A stretch of DNA of 64,000 bases from assembly GCA_965250115.1 (NCBI GenBank), contig CBDFNJ010000001.1:1426001-1490000 (forward strand), given 5' to 3'. The position numbers were made by a program, and so were the translations under genes. The notes beneath the pieces are model-generated. The model searched no databases and was not told where the DNA came from. It saw nothing but the letters and a program-made list of their open reading frames with translations. This DNA comes from CBDFHB01 sp965250115 (GTDB lineage Bacteria; Acidobacteriota; Vicinamibacteria; Marinacidobacterales; SMYC01). How positions within the stretch are numbered: the first letter of the stretch is position 1; each line of letters opens with the position of its first letter. Below, piece by piece: positions 26,125 to 34,809 of this stretch.

Positions 26125-27635
26125 ACATCCACCAGTCTCCTCTTCCCGTTCTCATCATTGCCGCTCCGCTTCTCGCGTCGATCGTCCTTCCCGTGCTCGG
26201 ATTGTGGAAGCGGCAAACGGCCTACCCGTTGACGCTCCTTGTCCTTCTGTTCTCGTTCGGGACGTCTGTTCTCGTGGCGGCGGAAGTGACGAGCAACGGT
26301 CCGATCCAATATTTCATGGGCGGCTGGGAGCCACCCTGGGGAATCGAGTACCGCATCGATCACCTCGGGGCCATCATGTTGTTGCTCTTGACTTTCATCA
26401 CACTCCTCGTGGCGATCTATTCGAAAGAAAGCATCGCTACCGAAGCGCCGGATAAAGAAGTTCCTTTCTACAGCGTATTTCTCTTGCTGGTCTGTGGATT
26501 GACGGGGATCGTCGCCACGGCGGACATGTTCAACCTGTACGTTTTTCTCGAGATCACTTCCTTGTCCGGCTACGCGCTCATCTCGATTGGAGACCGGGCC
26601 GCAGTGGTCTCGGCGTTCCGATACGTCATTCTTGGGACCGTGGGAGCCTGCTTCTATCTGCTTTCCGTCAGCTACCTCTATAGCGTCACCGGCTCGCTCA
26701 ATATGGCAGACTTGGCGCGCATCCTCCCAGACCTCTATCAGTCCAGAGTGGTCCTGGTCGCCTTCGCCTTCTTTATCAGCGGAATATCCATCAAGATGGC
26801 GCTGTTCCCCATGCACGCCTGGCTGCCCGGCGCTTACTCGGAGGCCCCTTCGGCCGTGAGCGCGCTGCTCGCCGCCACCACGACCAAAGTCGCCGCCTAC
26901 GTCATGGTGCGGGTCATGTTCTTCGTCTTCGAGCCGCGCTTCTCCGTGGATCTGATACCGGTCACGACGCTCTTGAGCTGGATGGGGGCGGTGGCCATGA
27001 TTGTCGGCTCCGTCGTGGCCATCGCCCAGTCGGACATCAAGCGGATGCTCGCCTATTCTTCCGTGGCGCAGATCGGCTACATCGTCCTTGGGATTGGGCT
27101 CGCGAACCGAATGGGCCTTACCGGCGGGCTCTTGCACATCATCAACCACGCTTTCATGAAGGGCTGTCTGTTCCTCGTAGCCGGCGCTATCGCCTATCGA
27201 ACCGGATTCCGACATATCAGTGACTTCCGGAACCTTTCCACCAAGATGCCCTGGACCGCCGCCACCTTCACTGTTGCTGCGTTCTCCATGATTGGGATCC
27301 CGCCGACCTGCGGTTTCTTCAGCAAGCTCTACCTCATTATGGGCGCCGTCGACGCCGGGGAATGGGTCTTTGTGGGGCTCATTCTCTTCAGCAGCACTTT
27401 GGCCCTCGCCTATTTCGGGAACGTCATCAGGTACATGTACTTCCAGAAGGACGAAGCGGGCAGCGAGAGTGTGGAGGGAACCGGCTCGGCCGAGCCCGTC
27501 AGGAACGAGGCTCCTTTGACCATGCTCGCTCCCATGCTGGCCCTCGCGGCCGGGATCGTGCTTCTCGGACTATTCAACGGCGGTGTCGTATCCCGGTTCG
27601 TGGAGCACGCGATCCCGGCGAGCTTCGGGAAGTGA
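26121..27635 (+). CDS. mrpD: Mrp antiporter subunit D
   Basis: MrpD is one of the proton/sodium-translocating chains, homologous to NuoM/NuoN. The 504-residue protein has about 14 membrane helices. The key charged residues are present: Glu in LYVFLEITSLSGYALIS, Lys in SIKMALFPMHAWLPGAYSE, and Lys in LLAATTTKVAAYVMVRV. The C-terminal KRMLAYSSVAQIGYIVLG block is also typical. The start overlaps the mrpC stop, and the next gene starts at a GTG overlapping its own TGA. Confidence 0.93.
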   Translation: MNIHQSPLPVLIIAAPLLASIVLPVLGLWKRQTAYPLTLLVLLFSFGTSVLVAAEVTSNGPIQYFMGGWEPPWGIEYRIDHLGAIMLLLLTFITLLVAIYSKESIATEAPDKEVPFYSVFLLLVCGLTGIVATADMFNLYVFLEITSLSGYALISIGDRAAVVSAFRYVILGTVGACFYLLSVSYLYSVTGSLNMADLARILPDLYQSRVVLVAFAFFISGISIKMALFPMHAWLPGAYSEAPSAVSALLAATTTKVAAYVMVRVMFFVFEPRFSVDLIPVTTLLSWMGAVAMIVGSVVAIAQSDIKRMLAYSSVAQIGYIVLGIGLANRMGLTGGLLHIINHAFMKGCLFLVAGAIAYRTGFRHISDFRNLSTKMPWTAATFTVAAFSMIGIPPTCGFFSKLYLIMGAVDAGEWVFVGLILFSSTLALAYFGNVIRYMYFQKDEAGSESVEGTGSAEPVRNEAPLTMLAPMLALAAGIVLLGLFNGGVVSRFVEHAIPASFGK

Positions 27636-29683
27636 CGGGCGTGTCCATTCTCGCGGCCTGGATCTGCATCGTCTCTCCTATGGTGGGTGTGGCGCTCGCT
27701 CCAGCGCTCGCTCGGATCCACGTCAGGGTGAGAGACCTGGGCGCGGTCTCGTTTTCCCTCGTCTCTGCGGGCGCAGCGCTCTCCTTGCTTCCCGCGCTTT
27801 GGCATCCCGAAGTCCTTCCTCTTGAAAGCAATTTCAACTGGCTCGAATCTCCCTTTCGAATCGGATTCGGCGTTCTGATCGATCCCTTGAGCATCGTCCT
27901 CGTCAACGTCGTCGCCGTGGTGAGCTCCATCATCATGGTGTATTGCCTCGGCTACATGAGGGGCGACCCTGCCCAGACCCGCTTTTGGATGTGGATGAAC
28001 GGCTTCATTGGCAGTATGGCGCTGCTGGTACTTTCCAACAATCTCCTCTTCGTCTTCATCGGTTGGAAACTCGTGGGGATCTGTAGTTACGGTCTCATCG
28101 GTTTCTACTACGAGGACCAGCGCAAATACTGGATCGGCGGCCCGCCCCCCACTGAATATGTGATGCCCTCACAGGCGAGCCTCAAGGCCCTGGTGGTCAC
28201 AGGGGCCGGAGACATGCTCATGTTGGGGGGCATCCTCATCATGTACTTCTACGCCGGGACGTTGAACTTCATGGAGCTCTACGAAACCGCCTCCACCTGG
28301 GTCCCCCGGATGGCCGCCGCGCCCGGCATGTTCGCGCTCACGAGCGTCCTCCTTCTCGCGGGTCCAGTGGGCAAGTCGGCGCAGTTTCCTTTCCACGAGT
28401 GGCTTCCGGAAGCCATGGCGGGCCCGGGTCCTGTCTCCGCGCTCATCCACGCGGCCACGATGGTCAAGAGTGGGGTCTATCTCGTGGCGAGGCTCGTGCC
28501 ACTCTTCTACTACGCGCGCTGGGTGGTCGGAGCCGAAGAGGCGGGGTGGTTCTTCCATCTGGCCGCCTGGATCGGCGCCTTCACTGCGTTGCTCGCCGCT
28601 ACCCAGGGCATGGTGGCACTGGAGCTGAAAAAGATCCTCGCCTATTCGACCGTCAGTCAGATCGGCTACATGATGCTGGGGCTGGGGATCGTGGGGCTCG
28701 CTCCGGCGCTCCTCGTGTCAGGCGTGACAGCAGGAATATTCCACCTAGTGAGCCACGCTCTGTTCAAGGCCTGCCTGTTTCTCTGCGCCGGCACGATCAT
28801 TCACGCCGTGCACTCCATTTACATCCAGGACATGGGTGCCCTGAAGAAGTTTTTACCTCTTACCTTCGTCTTCACGCTGCTTGCAGCCTTGTCTCTCATG
28901 GGCCTGCCCCCGCTTCCCGGATTCTGGAGCAAGGACGCGATCTTGCTCGCCACGTTTGAAGCCAGCCGTCCCCTGTTCGTGCTCGCGCTGCTCACCGTTG
29001 GGATCACGGCCTTCTATACCGTTCGATTACTGGGGATCGTATTCTACGGGCCGAAGAGCGACAACCTGGTGCACGTCGAACAAGAGGGCGGGCACTTGAA
29101 TGACGGCGCGGTATCGATGCGCTTCGCCGTCGGCCTTCTCGCCGCCATGATCGTGGTTGCCGGGCTCGGTGGTCCGCTGATCGAGAATGCACTACACGTA
29201 AGCTTCGAGGCGAGCGTCCCGGGGGAGTTCGCAGGGTTCGCACTGACCACCGAGACGGGTGAAGGAACCTTTTCTCACTCGCTGGTTCCGATCCTGTCCT
29301 TGTGCCTCATTGCGCTGGGCGCTCTACCCGCTTACTACCTCTACTTCGCGCGCAAGGCCTCTCCCCAAACACTGATCGAGAAACACGCCACGATACAGGC
29401 GTTCTACACCTTCTTTTGGAGGCGGTGGTTCATCGAAGGATTCTACCGCCGCGTCTTCGTCGAGGGAACGTTGCGGCTGGCCTCATTCGTAGCCGAGGAC
29501 GTCGAAGACACCATGGACCGCCTCGTACACCGCGAACTTCCGGTTCTGTTCACGAAAAAAGCCCTGAGCGCCGTGAACCGCCTGCGCACGGAAACGGAGG
29601 AGCTTCTCTACAACGTATCCTACGTCCTCGTTATCCTCGTTTTGTTTCTGATCTTCCTCTTCATCGGGACAAGAGTCGTCTAA
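27632..29683 (+). CDS. NuoL/MrpA-type antiporter subunit with Glu-to-Lys change
   Basis: The 683-residue protein is the NuoL-like N-terminal part of MrpA, without the MbhD/MbhE domains, which are separate genes upstream. It shows FPFHEWLPEAMAGPGPVSALIHAATMVKSGVYLVAR and KKILAYSTVSQIGYMMLGLG. In helix 5, where NuoL and MrpA have a conserved Glu (about residue 144), this protein has Lys (FIGWKLVGICSYGLIGFYY, residue 146). A C-terminal amphipathic and membrane segment ends the chain. The start is the GTG overlapping the mrpD TGA; a GTG three codons later is possible. Confidence 0.9.
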   Translation: MTGVSILAAWICIVSPMVGVALAPALARIHVRVRDLGAVSFSLVSAGAALSLLPALWHPEVLPLESNFNWLESPFRIGFGVLIDPLSIVLVNVVAVVSSIIMVYCLGYMRGDPAQTRFWMWMNGFIGSMALLVLSNNLLFVFIGWKLVGICSYGLIGFYYEDQRKYWIGGPPPTEYVMPSQASLKALVVTGAGDMLMLGGILIMYFYAGTLNFMELYETASTWVPRMAAAPGMFALTSVLLLAGPVGKSAQFPFHEWLPEAMAGPGPVSALIHAATMVKSGVYLVARLVPLFYYARWVVGAEEAGWFFHLAAWIGAFTALLAATQGMVALELKKILAYSTVSQIGYMMLGLGIVGLAPALLVSGVTAGIFHLVSHALFKACLFLCAGTIIHAVHSIYIQDMGALKKFLPLTFVFTLLAALSLMGLPPLPGFWSKDAILLATFEASRPLFVLALLTVGITAFYTVRLLGIVFYGPKSDNLVHVEQEGGHLNDGAVSMRFAVGLLAAMIVVAGLGGPLIENALHVSFEASVPGEFAGFALTTETGEGTFSHSLVPILSLCLIALGALPAYYLYFARKASPQTLIEKHATIQAFYTFFWRRWFIEGFYRRVFVEGTLRLASFVAEDVEDTMDRLVHRELPVLFTKKALSAVNRLRTETEELLYNVSYVLVILVLFLIFLFIGTRVV

Positions 29684-29685
29684 GC

Positions 29686-31182
29686 ATGCCCGGCGTATTG
29701 TTGCAGGTCCTTCTGGCGCCTGTCGTCGCTTCGATGGTGATCTTCTCGATGAAGAAGAAGCTCGGGCGTTTGGCGGGATGGGTCGCGTCGTTCGCCATGC
29801 TCTACACGACCGCGCTGACCTTATGGGCGGCCGCCAAGGTTTACGGTGGAAAGACGCTCCCTGAGGAGTACCTCCTCATCGCCCCCGACATCCGTCTCGG
29901 CCTTCTGGCCGACGGGCTCAGCTTGCCGACTTTGGCCGTCGTCGTTCTTCTGTGTACTGCGCTTTCGTTCTACTCCATCCGCTACGTCGAGCACAGAATC
30001 GAGGTGCTCTATTCCACGGCGAGCGAGACTACCGCGCTTCGTTACTACGCGCGGTTCTTCTACCTTTTCCTCTTTTTCCCCGCCGGCTTCATCGGGGCGA
30101 TTCTGAGCACCAATCTCATTTCGCTCTATTTCTTCTTGGAGGTCCTGACCATCACCCTGTTCTTCCTCATGGCCAATTTCGGCTACGTAGAACGGGTACG
30201 GGTAGCCTTCATCAGTCTGACCTGGGGAATCATCGGGGCGTTGTTCTTTTTGGCAGCGTCGATTGCCGTCTACAGCCAGGTGGGAAGTTTCGAGATCGCA
30301 GAGCTCCATCGCATGGCAGGAAACGAGTCGATTACCTGGGTCATCACTTTGTTCCTCATCGGCTTGTTGATGAAGCTGGCTATCGTGCCGTTTCACGTAT
30401 GGATGCCGTGGGTGCATGCCGAGCACCCCACTTGCATCGCCGGACTGCTGGCGGTTTACGCGAACTTGGGCCTCTATATCGCCGTCCGGGTTCTCGTGCT
30501 TCCCCTCCGAGCTGATCTGCAGCAATTCGGAACGCCGCTCATGGTGCTCGCCCTCGCCACCATGGTCTACGGTTCCCTGCTCACGCTGGCGCAAACGGAT
30601 ATCAAGCGCCTGGCCGCCTGCTCGACGATCAGCCAAATTGCTTATTCGGTCCTCGGCCTGGGCGCCCTCACTACCGTGAGCGTCGAGGGCGGCATGTTTT
30701 TCTTTCTGAGCCACATCATGGGCAAAACCCTCTTCTTTTCGGCGGCGGGGATCGTCGTCTATACGACGGGCATCCGAGACATGCGGGAAATGGGCGGCCT
30801 GGCCAAGAGAATGCCATTGACCGCGGGCCTGTGGTTGATGGGCTCCATGATGCTCTCTGGCTTTCCCCCTTTCAGCAGCTTCACGGCGGAGTGGATCATG
30901 TTCACGGGAATTTTTGAGCGGGGGTTGCTCGCCGGCCCGTTTGGAATCGCGATCGCCGTCGGGGGTGTCGTTGCTATCTTGTTGACGGTGGCCTATACGT
31001 TTGGAGCCGCGCGACGCATCTTCTTCGGCCCTTTGAGCCCCGCCCTCGAAGGCAAGAAACTCGCGGACCCGCGATGGACGATGAGCGTCCCGCTGCTCGT
31101 CGTCGCAGCCGTTTCCATTCTGCTCGGGATGTACCCACGGTTGGTCATGGACTTGTTCCATAGCGTCATCGGCGCTCCCTGA
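29686..31182 (+). CDS. NuoM-type third antiporter-like subunit
   Basis: The 498-residue protein with about 14 membrane helices is a NuoM/NuoN-like chain with LYFFLEVLTITLFFLMANFGY (Glu of helix 5), GLLMKLAIVPFHVWMPWVHAEHPT (Lys of helix 7) and KRLAACSTISQIAYSVLGLG. The helix-8 Lys seen in other chains is Asn here (LLAVYANLGLY, residue 260). Canonical Mrp operons have no third chain of this type; Mbh/Mbx or complex I-like systems do. It follows the NuoL-like gene after two bases and closes the operon. Confidence 0.88.
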   Translation: MPGVLLQVLLAPVVASMVIFSMKKKLGRLAGWVASFAMLYTTALTLWAAAKVYGGKTLPEEYLLIAPDIRLGLLADGLSLPTLAVVVLLCTALSFYSIRYVEHRIEVLYSTASETTALRYYARFFYLFLFFPAGFIGAILSTNLISLYFFLEVLTITLFFLMANFGYVERVRVAFISLTWGIIGALFFLAASIAVYSQVGSFEIAELHRMAGNESITWVITLFLIGLLMKLAIVPFHVWMPWVHAEHPTCIAGLLAVYANLGLYIAVRVLVLPLRADLQQFGTPLMVLALATMVYGSLLTLAQTDIKRLAACSTISQIAYSVLGLGALTTVSVEGGMFFFLSHIMGKTLFFSAAGIVVYTTGIRDMREMGGLAKRMPLTAGLWLMGSMMLSGFPPFSSFTAEWIMFTGIFERGLLAGPFGIAIAVGGVVAILLTVAYTFGAARRIFFGPLSPALEGKKLADPRWTMSVPLLVVAAVSILLGMYPRLVMDLFHSVIGAP

Positions 31183-31306
31183 GGCGTCATTCGAGGAACA
31201 ATATGGGGTCGTGAGCCCGGCCCTAGCCCCGTCGCCGGAGCTCCCAAGGAAACTATGCCACGCGATGCGATCCCATGTTGTTAGGATACTCGCCGAGGGG
31301 GCCCTC

Positions 31307-32170
31307 ATGAGAAACATGACCGAGCAGAATATTACCGGCCTTGCGACCGAACGCTACGGCACCTGTCCCGACCCGCGGCTGCGCGAGGTCATCGGCTCTT
31401 TGGTGGAGCACCTCCACGCCTTCGTACGCGAGATCGAGCCGACGGAAGCCGAGTGGATGGCCGGGATCGATTACCTCACCCGCGTCGGGAAGATGTGTGA
31501 CGACAAGCGCCAGGAATTCATTATCCTGTCCGACGTACTCGGCGTCTCGATCCTCGTCGACGCGATCAATCATCGCGTGCCCGACGCGGCGACGCCCTCG
31601 ACGGTCGTCGGACCGTTCCACATCCCGGACTCCCCGGATTTCGACAGCGGCGCGAACATGGCCGCCGGCGCGCCGGGCACGCCGCTGGTTCTCACCGGGA
31701 CCGTGAGCTCGCTCGACGGCACGCCGATCCGAAACGCCGTCGTCGACGCCTGGCAGCCCGACGGTGAAGGCATCTACGAGGCACAGAAGCCGGGCCAGGA
31801 CAGTCCGTACTTGCGCGGCGTCTATCGAACGGACAAGGACGGCCGGTACCTCATTCGTACCGTAGCACCGCTCGGCTACTCGATCCCGATGGACGGCCCG
31901 GTCGCCGACCTGGTCACGCGGACGGGCGTCAACCGGTACCGGCCGTCGCACGTGCATTTCGATGTGTCGGCCGACGGTTTCAAACCGGTCATCACGCATC
32001 TCTTTCGCAACGGCGACGTGCACCTGGACGACGACGTCGTCTTCGCGGTCAAGGATCGACTGGTCGTCGATTTCGTGGAGCACGAGCCGGGCATCGCGCC
32101 AAACGGCGAGCGGATGAGTGTCCCGTACTGCACGGCCAGCTTCGATTTCGTCCTCGCGCCAGCGCTGTAG
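31307..32170 (+). CDS. Intradiol ring-cleavage dioxygenase (hydroxyquinol/catechol 1,2-dioxygenase)
   Basis: The enzyme cuts an aromatic ring between two hydroxyl groups using Fe(III). The 287-residue protein has an N-terminal helical dimerisation domain (EIEPTEAEWMAGIDYLTRVG) and the catalytic domain. Probable iron ligands are Tyr in EGIYEAQ, Tyr in APLGYSIPMDGPV, and two His in RPSHVHFDV. The ATG at 31307 has GAGGGG six bases upstream. It does not belong to the antiporter operon, and a MetE-like gene follows. Hydroxyquinol as substrate is likely from overall similarity but not proved. Confidence 0.87.
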   Translation: MRNMTEQNITGLATERYGTCPDPRLREVIGSLVEHLHAFVREIEPTEAEWMAGIDYLTRVGKMCDDKRQEFIILSDVLGVSILVDAINHRVPDAATPSTVVGPFHIPDSPDFDSGANMAAGAPGTPLVLTGTVSSLDGTPIRNAVVDAWQPDGEGIYEAQKPGQDSPYLRGVYRTDKDGRYLIRTVAPLGYSIPMDGPVADLVTRTGVNRYRPSHVHFDVSADGFKPVITHLFRNGDVHLDDDVVFAVKDRLVVDFVEHEPGIAPNGERMSVPYCTASFDFVLAPAL

Positions 32171-32195
32171 GAGAACGATCACGTACCCGACTCAT

Positions 32196-33214
32196 GTGAT
32201 TCCGACGACGTTGGTGGGCAGTTATCCCCAGCCCGAGTGGCTCTTGGATCGCGAGGCGCTGCGGCGCCGCCGCGTGCCGCGCGTCCACGCGCGGGAGCTC
32301 TGGCGGGTCCCATCCGACCTGCTCGAGCAGGCCCAGGACGACGCGACGGTGCTGGCGATCCGGGATATGGAGCGGGCCGGCATCGACATCCTGACGGACG
32401 GCGAAATCCGGCGCGAGAGCTACTCCAACCGTTTCGCGCTGTCGTTGGAGGGGATCGACGCCGAGCGGCCGGCTGAGGTTCCGGGACGCAACGGCCCGAC
32501 GCTCGTCCCGCGCGTCGTCGGCAAGATTCGGCGACGCGGGGCGGTGGAGGCGCGAGACGCGGCGTTTCTGCGGCGCGCGAGCGATCGAGCCACCAAGACC
32601 ACCCTCCCGGGTCCGTTTACACTGGCGCAGCAGGCCTACGACGAGTTCTACGGCGACGAAGAGGCCATGGCGATGGACTATGCTGCAGCCGTCAACCAGG
32701 AACTGCGGGACATCACCGCGGCCGGAATCGATGTCGTCCACTCGACGAACCGTGGATGCAGGCCAGGGCCGACTGTGCCGCGCGCTACGGTGTGCGCGTG
32801 CTGAACCATGCGCTGGAAGGCATCGAGGCGCCGACGGTTGTCCACCTCTGCTTCGGCTACGCCGAGATGGTGCGCGACAAGCCGGCCGGCTATACCTTCC
32901 TCTCCGAGCTGGCCGACTCCACCGCGCAGCAGATCTCCATCGAAGCGGCGCAGCCGAACCTCGACGTCGGCATCCTCGCGAACCGGTCCAATAAACAGGT
33001 CGTGCTCGTCGTCCTCGATCTCTCGACGCCGGCCGTGGAGACCGCGGAGCAAATCGCCCAGCGGATTCGCGAAGGGCTGCGGTTCGTCTCGGCAGAGCGG
33101 CTCGTGGCGGCGCCGGATTGTGGGATGAAGTATCTCTCGCGGGAGGTGGCCTCCGCTAAGCTTTCCGCGCTGGCCGACGGTGCCGCGATCGCGCGCCGCG
33201 AGCTGGCCGGATAG
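32196..33214 (+). CDS. Cobalamin-independent methionine synthase-like protein (frameshifted)
   Basis: The gene encodes a MetE C-terminal-domain-like protein of about 340 residues, a family that moves methyl groups to thiols or acts in degradation clusters. It opens with IPTTLVGSYPQPEWLLD and ends with APDCGMKYLSREVASAKL, where the Cys can bind zinc. The frame changes at 32740/32741. Adding one base there restores DVVQLDEPWMQARAD, the conserved family segment. Whether this is a real mutation or a sequence error is open. The start at 32196 (GTG) is uncertain. It directly follows the dioxygenase on the same strand. Confidence 0.75.
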
Positions 33215-33284
33215 GCCGACTTTCCACGCTTCCCGTCAGAGAGCGACTTGGTAACGATCTCGAAGCATGCCGATGTGGTCTTGT

Positions 33285-33375
33285 GGAACAGGGGAAACCC
33301 AGTGAGGCAGCGAAGCTCCTGCGCCACCGTGAGTTTCCCAGACGCAGCAGGCCCGTGGATGAAGACCACTTGCAT
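33285..33375 (-). pseudogene. N-terminal fragment of a P-loop kinase-like gene
   Basis: The minus strand reads MQVVFIHGPAASGKLTVAQE followed by LRCLTGFPLFH, the start of a small AAA/shikimate-kinase-like family with its Walker A motif. After about 30 residues the match is lost in DNA close to the end of the MetE-like gene. No rest of the protein is found nearby. I read it as a leftover 5' fragment. Confidence 0.55.
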
Positions 33376-33409
33376 GGGAGCGAGATCCGGGACGAGTCGG
33401 GCGACCCCG

Positions 33410-34258
33410 TCAAGGAGCGGCCGACGAGCGCGATGAGACCTCGTCCGGAACGGCGTCGCGACGGGATGCCTCCCGACCCAGGCTGTCGAGTCGATCCAGG
33501 ATCAACTGGCGACGATCGAGGACAAGCTGGCGATTCCTCCCCCAAATGTATTTCTTGAGTGCGCTCTTGATCTCTTTGTCCGTCAGTGCGCGCAGCCGCT
33601 CGATGAGATGCGGCGGATAGCGAGTCGGGAAACGATCGCGATTCTCGTCGTAGTCGACGTCCCAGAAACGAGCGTGGGTGCCGGTGCCTGGGCCGTGCAA
33701 GTTATTGAGCAGACCCTTCTCGAAACGGAACGTCTTCGAGTTGTCGATGAGCATCAGTCGGAAGTCCGGGGAAACCATCGCGTTGTTCAAGTGGCGATCG
33801 ATATTCGCGATGAGGTCGTCGAAAAGCCACATGACACTGACCTGGTCGCGCCAGTTCTCGACGTCGGGGAAGGTCTCGTCGAACTTCTTCATCGTCACCC
33901 CCGTCACCCACAGTTGAAGGCAGCCCCTCCGTCCACCGATCCGGCGGCCCACGGTCGGCGGAACCATCCCGAGATTCAGGAGCTTGTCGAGCTGATAGGC
34001 AGCGACTTCGCTACGCCAGCTATCGTGACTCTTGTCGACCTTCTTGAAGACGGCGTGGCGTACGACGCCATCGAGCTCCATCGTCACTTTCTCCGGATTG
34101 GTCACGCCCGTGCCTATCTTCTCCCGGGAGGTGATGTCGGCCTCCCGCAGGAAGTGCTCGATCGCCTCGGCGTCGGGCCATAGCCGATCGGCCTCCTGGG
34201 CAAACGTGGCGCTCGTGCCGAGGACTACCGCGAGCAGTGCCTGAAATCCGTATCGCAT
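33410..34258 (-). CDS. Secreted HipA/Fam20C-like kinase
   Basis: The 282-residue protein has a signal peptide (MRYGFQALLAVVLGTSATFA). It then shows a kinase-like core: EVAAYQLDKLLNLGMVPPTV, WLFDDLIANIDRHLNNAMV with the DRH-x-x-N catalytic loop, and LMLIDNSKTFR as the metal-binding Asp. This pattern is shared by HipA-type, PI4-kinase-like and Fam20C-like secretory kinases. ATP outside the cytoplasm is scarce, so a periplasmic kinase is unusual and needs another donor or an import route. It stands alone and is divergent from the NTF2-like gene. Confidence 0.72.
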   Translation of the reverse strand: MRYGFQALLAVVLGTSATFAQEADRLWPDAEAIEHFLREADITSREKIGTGVTNPEKVTMELDGVVRHAVFKKVDKSHDSWRSEVAAYQLDKLLNLGMVPPTVGRRIGGRRGCLQLWVTGVTMKKFDETFPDVENWRDQVSVMWLFDDLIANIDRHLNNAMVSPDFRLMLIDNSKTFRFEKGLLNNLHGPGTGTHARFWDVDYDENRDRFPTRYPPHLIERLRALTDKEIKSALKKYIWGRNRQLVLDRRQLILDRLDSLGREASRRDAVPDEVSSRSSAAP

Positions 34259-34343
34259 GAGAACCTTCGATGACTAATTGATACACCGCTTTGGGCTCGT
34301 TTTCAAACTCCTTCCCGGAACGCCCCGGAGCTACAATCTCGTC

Positions 34344-34805
34344 ATGAAGCAAGTAGCCTGCTCCCTGCTCCTGGTTCTCGGAAGTACGTCTGCCAGCCGG
34401 GTCTGGGCCCAGAACCTGGAAACGGATCGCGAAGTCGTCCAAGTGGTCGAGCATTTCGTCGAGCTCACGAGCCAGCTTCGCCTCTACGCACTGGAGCACT
34501 ACGTGACGACGGATGCGAACGTGATCGTAGCTCGCTCGACGAAGAGCGGTTTCGTAAATCGCGTCCTCGAGGCTGACGAGTGGCTCTCCGAGATGGAGCG
34601 CGGTCTCACCCCGGTACCGTTCCGGGAGGACTTGTCGAACTTCGACGTCTTTGTTGCGAGCGGCGAGCTTGCCGTCGTCCGAGCGGATTTCAAGATGGCA
34701 CGGGGTGACCGAGCTGTCTCGTCGGGGATGAATATCTTTACACTAGTGCGTCTCGAAGGGCAATGGCGAATCGCATCGATCGCCTATACCTCGATTCCGG
34801 AGTGA
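34344..34805 (+). CDS. Secreted NTF2/SnoaL-like protein
   Basis: The 153-residue protein starts with a signal peptide (MKQVACSLLLVLGSTSASRVWAQ) and continues with a cone-shaped alpha-beta fold of the DUF4440/SnoaL type: VVEHFVELTSQLRLYALEHYVT, then FVASGELAVVRADFKM and FTLVRLEGQWRIASIAYTS. Such proteins are often small hydrolases or binding proteins; the exact role is unknown. It ends four bases before the converging methyltransferase gene. Confidence 0.7.
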   Translation: MKQVACSLLLVLGSTSASRVWAQNLETDREVVQVVEHFVELTSQLRLYALEHYVTTDANVIVARSTKSGFVNRVLEADEWLSEMERGLTPVPFREDLSNFDVFVASGELAVVRADFKMARGDRAVSSGMNIFTLVRLEGQWRIASIAYTSIPE

Positions 34806-34809
34806 GTAC

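Noticed and set aside
29821..31317. 498-codon minus-strand frame opposite the NuoM-like gene
   Set aside because: Complement of hydrophobic codons yields Glu/Asp/Arg-rich sequence; no homology is apparent.
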